DNA of 20,142 bases from Gymnopilus junonius (taxonomy: Eukaryota; Basidiomycota; Agaricomycetes; Agaricales; Galerinaceae): assembly GCA_015501075.1 (NCBI GenBank), contig JADNYJ010000571.1, positions 1 through 20,142 on the forward strand, written 5' to 3'. Shown one piece after another: positions 17,246 to 20,142 of this stretch. The position numbers were made by a program, and so were the translations under genes. Positions within the stretch are counted from its first letter, which is position 1. Each line of letters begins with the position of its first letter. The notes under the pieces were generated by a model. It was not told the DNA's origin. It made no database searches and saw nothing but the letters and a program-made list of their open reading frames with translations.

Positions 17246-17905
17246 CCTTTGGAGTCTCGGGTCCAGAAAATTATTGATTGGCCGGTTTGTGAATCTCTGA
17301 CCGATGTCAGGGGCTTCCTTGGCACGTTGGGCACCATTCGTATCTTCATCAAGGACTACGCTCAGCACGCTAGGCCTCTCGTCGATTTAACTCGAAAGAA
17401 TGTACCTTTTGAATTTGGGGACGAGCAGCTTTTGGCAATGGAGAAGCTGAAAATGTTGCCCAGACTTGTCCGGCTATTCGTGCTATTGACTATAACTCGG
17501 ATAACGAAGTTACTCTTGCTGTTGACTCATCCTGGATGGCGGTTGGCTATGTTCTCTCACAGCAGGATGATGACGGAAGGCGGTATCCCTCTCGTTTTGG
17601 TTCAATTACGTGGAATGAGCGAGAACAACGTTACTCACAAGCGAAGATTGAACTTTATGGCCTTTTTCGTGCGCTTAAGGATGTGCAAATCTATATCATG
17701 GAGCGAAAAACCTCGTGGTCGAGGTCGACGCAAAATACATCAAAGGGATGATTAACAATCCCGACATTGTTCCTAGTGCAGCTGCCAACCGATGGTTAGC
17801 TGGAATTCTTCTGTTCAACTTCAAACTTCGCCACATACCTGGTAAAGACCACACCGCTGCTGACGGTTTGTCCAGGCGCCAATCTGAAAATGACCTCGTG
17901 GACGG
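17246..17905 (+). pseudogene. pol: connection and RNase H
   Basis: 'RVQKIIDWPVCESLTDVRGF' and 'LGTLGTIRIFIKDYAQHARP' (17256-17378) form the connection region. RNase H: 'LAVDSSWMAVGYVLSQQ' (first catalytic Asp, about 17524), 'FGSITWNEREQRYSQAKIEL' (catalytic Glu in KIEL), 'VVEVDAKYIKGMINN' (second Asp, about 17718) and 'RHIPGKDHTAADGLSRR' (last Asp pair). Three frames are used between 17249 and 17880, so indels near 17450-17530 and 17700 interrupt it. Confidence 0.9.
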
Positions 17906-19310
17906 TGAAGATATCGATCAGTGGATCGATGAGGCGAATTGTTTTGCTGTCGAGACACTGAACTCCTCAGTAACGTGTTCAGGTCCCCCAGCTGTGCTCA
18001 CCCTGTTGAATGTGGTTTCGCCGGCGATGCTCCTTACTACGACCGTAAATGTGATAACCTTGCCTCTAAGTGAAAAAGCAGAGAGGCGGGACTTACTTAT
18101 CAAATGTATCGAGGTATTCTTGGGTAATCCAGTCAGGCCCGACGATGTTACGGACTTGGAATTCTCCCGATTTATTCGTCAGGCCTCCGATTTCTTTATT
18201 CAAGGGGGTCAGCTTTGGGCAAGGATCGCTCTGGACGGCACAAGCTATACGTACCTCGCGAAAAATGCTTGATCCTAATAACTCAGGCCCATGATGATCT
18301 TGGACATAAAGGTGTCTTCTCAGTCCACTTCGCCTCCTCGAACGATTCTGGTGGCCATGCCTCGAAAATGATGTTAAGTGGTATATTCGTACCTGTCATG
18401 AATGTCAGCTTCGTCAAGTCAAGAAGCTTCATATTCCCCTACCATACCCACTCCTCGTGGATTATTTCGCAAAGCATATATCGATACTATGCTCATGCCC
18501 AAGGCCGCGGGATACCGATATATTGTACATGCCCGCTGTTCGCTCACTGCATGGCCTGAATGGGCTATGCTTCGCAAGGAAAACGCCCTGGCAATTTCAA
18601 AGTTTATTTTTAATGACATTCTTTGCCATGGGGAGCAGTAGAAATTGTTACAGATAATGCACCTCAGTATATTCAGGCTGTCGAGCTTCTTCAAGTGAAG
18701 TACCACATCCATTATATTAGGATCTCGCCTTACAACTCGAAAGCTCAAGGTCCCATTGAGCGACGCCACTTCGATGTTCGAGAAGCAGTGGTCAAGGCGG
18801 CGGACGGTGATGAGTCTCGCTGGCCAAATGTGCGCCTTCGATCTTCTGGGCGAGCGAGTTACTATTATGAAATCGACGGGGCACTCACCATTTTACCTCG
18901 CCCATGGTGTCGAGCCTTTGCTTCCTTTCGATCTCGCCGAAGCTACCTACCTGGCCCACAGCCCAATGGCGAACTCACAGAGGACCTCATTGTAGAATGG
19001 TGAGAATGCTCCAGAAACGACCTGAGCAGCTCGCCATTGTAAAAGAAAAATATTGACGGCTCGCTGGGCAGCAATAGCAGCAAGGGAGAAGGACCACCTT
19101 GCGAGCAAGGTGGTGTTTTCATTTAAACCCGTTCCCTTGTGCTGGTTCGTAATTCCACGGTCGACAAGACCTGGGAAGCAAGACTAAGCCCAGGTACTTT
19201 GGTCCCATGCTTGTCATATGCCAAACCCAAGGTGGTTCCTACCTTCTGCCGAGCTTGATGGTTCGCTGTCAAAACTTCGTTATGCCGTTTCCGCCTCTTC
19301 CCATATTACC
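17906..19310 (+). pseudogene. pol: integrase and C-terminal domain
   Basis: HHCC zinc-binding: 'HDDLGH' (18290-18307) and 'CHEC' (18394-18405), in different frames. The catalytic triad: Asp in 'YIDTMLMP' (18483-18485), Asp in 'VTDNAPQY' (18653-18655), Glu in 'GPIERRHFDVR' (18758-18760), with 34 residues between the last two. It is followed by 'GHSPFYLAHGVEPLLPFDLA' and the C-terminal 'FKP' domain with '...RYFGPMLVICQTQGGSYLL' (19118-19250) and 'ELDGSLSKLRYA'. Frame changes near 18325, 18470, 18620 and 18830 make it inactive. Confidence 0.9.
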
Positions 19311-20142
19311 CGATAGTATGCACGCCATACCGGTTACTCGATTCTTGATATCGCTGATTCCGACCTGGATGCATTGGCAGAAGAAGTGGAGGAGATGAAG
19401 AATAGACTTCAAGAAATTCAAGTACAAAAGGGACGTATAGTCCCACGTCATGGCCTAAAAATACATTGGAAGCCATAACAAAAATAGACTCATTGAGAGT
19501 CACCATCGACTCAAATATAGGTTTCGTCCTCCCCTGCTCAGTTATATTTTCTCGCTTTCTCTTTTTCATTGTTTAATTCAAGATATTTCATTTCGCTTCT
19601 CGTTCCCATGCCAGGCTTTACTCCTGCTCTGTTGGAGGATGCCACATTTGGTGAAGGTCCGGAGTGGATGTGGCGGGATGGTGCCCCATGACTCGCAACT
19701 CTCCTCGCAAGTGCCTCATCCGTTCCTCCAACCATTCCACCAATGTCTGTATCCCTGGATTCATCGCCAATTCCGAGTTGATCCACGTTCAGGCAATTTC
19801 ACCAGTGCACATAAGCAGCGTTCGCTTCAACAAGACGGTTGGAAATTGATAAGCGCCAGCATGCTGCTTCCACTTGGAGAATTTGGGTGGCGGCCTCACG
19901 TGTTAGCCTCTGCATGGCCTCGCTATTTTCCCTGTCAACTGCCAGCTCAAGGAACTTCGAAGCAGGTATCGTTCACTGCTAATGCTTCCAGATTGGCTCC
20001 GTTTCTCTTCGCACACCAAGGCTGCCTGAGCCATTTCAAAGAATGACAGGAATTTTGGTCTCACTGCCTGTGTCTTCAGCTCCCCTGGAGAGCTATGGCA
20101 GCATGTAGCTGACTGAGCAGTGCTCAAGTGTCACCCTGTCCA
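19311..20142. other. Post-pol region, coding-like on either strand, unassigned
   Basis: On +, 'DLDALAEEVEEMKNRLQEI' (19364-19420) is an acidic/coiled-coil tail that probably still belongs to the element. An ATG at 19610 opens 'MPGFTPALLEDATFGEGPEW' with a stop after 27 codons. On the minus strand 'LVEWLEERMRHLREELRVMG' (about 19745-19685) looks like a coiled coil and continues over a stop to 20127. No 3' LTR, polypurine tract or known family could be confirmed. It may be extra element sequence before a 3' LTR outside the window, or an unrelated gene. Confidence 0.35.

Larger units (their letters stand above)
12893..19310 (+). mobile_element. Ty3/gypsy LTR retrotransposon, degenerate, 3' LTR not seen
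   Basis: Order: 5' LTR, primer binding site, gag with a CCHC knuckle, protease, reverse transcriptase, RNase H, integrase and a C-terminal 'FKP...' domain, which is the Ty3/gypsy (Metaviridae-type) order. Gag and pol motifs match a lineage abundant in Agaricomycetes. Reading frames are broken many times (stops in gag, at least six frame changes in pol), so the copy is inactive. It has far more CG dinucleotides than the sequence to its left. The 3' LTR probably lies past the window's end or is lost. Confidence 0.93.

Noticed and set aside
20129..20142. TGTCACCCTGTCCA at the window end as the start of the 3' LTR
   Set aside because: Beyond TGTCA it does not match the 5' LTR candidate start, and too little sequence remains.
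1..20142. CRISPR arrays, bacterial operons or prophage features
   Set aside because: The only short regular repeats are contiguous 10-bp units in transposon ends; introns and eukaryotic gene families rule out a prokaryotic source.

Overview
The window looks like repeat-rich nuclear DNA of a filamentous fungus, most likely an Agaricomycete (Basidiomycota). The evidence is short GT-AG introns (about 43-65 nt), fungal-type Spt6, Hsp104 and Hsp60 sequence, a hAT transposase and a Ty3/gypsy polyprotein of types common in mushroom-forming fungi, and no bacterial gene organisation. I see no intact host gene. Everything recognisable is a decayed gene fragment or a mobile element.

Layout. (1) Positions 1-2930 are a mosaic of broken host-gene pieces on the + strand: an SPT6 fragment that keeps an intron, an unassigned stretch, an Hsp104/ClpB second-ATPase-domain fragment, and an Hsp60 fragment joined to it in the same reading frame near 2290. 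(2) 2930-4152 is unassigned. (3) 4153-6082 is a decayed hAT DNA transposon with visible ends, an 8-bp target duplication (7/8) and a minus-strand transposase pseudogene. (4) 6096-10153 holds three non-coding elements in a row (here C, A and B). Each has inverted-repeat ends, subterminal short repeats spaced about 10 bp apart, and a central tRNA-like unit with a TATA-like box, A box, B box and T-run. A has a perfect 9-bp target duplication. Removing A in thought restores a continuous minus-strand reading frame. (5) 10271-12260 carries plus-strand exon-like pieces and a zinc-finger/transposon-type ORF (Plavaka-like, tentative), followed by a foldback repeat. (6) 12893 to at least 19310 is a Ty3/gypsy LTR retrotransposon with 5' LTR, primer binding site, gag, protease, reverse transcriptase, RNase H and integrase, broken by many stops and frameshifts. 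Its 3' LTR is not seen. (7) 19311-20142 is weakly coding-like on both strands.

How parts relate. The left 12.5 kb is nearly free of CG dinucleotides in long stretches, while the gypsy element is CG-rich, so the gypsy copy is probably a later arrival. The most unusual feature is the shared architecture of C, A and B: DNA-transposon-like ends with ~10-bp-phased repeats enclosing a pol III-type promoter module, with A and B carrying clearly homologous modules in opposite orientation.
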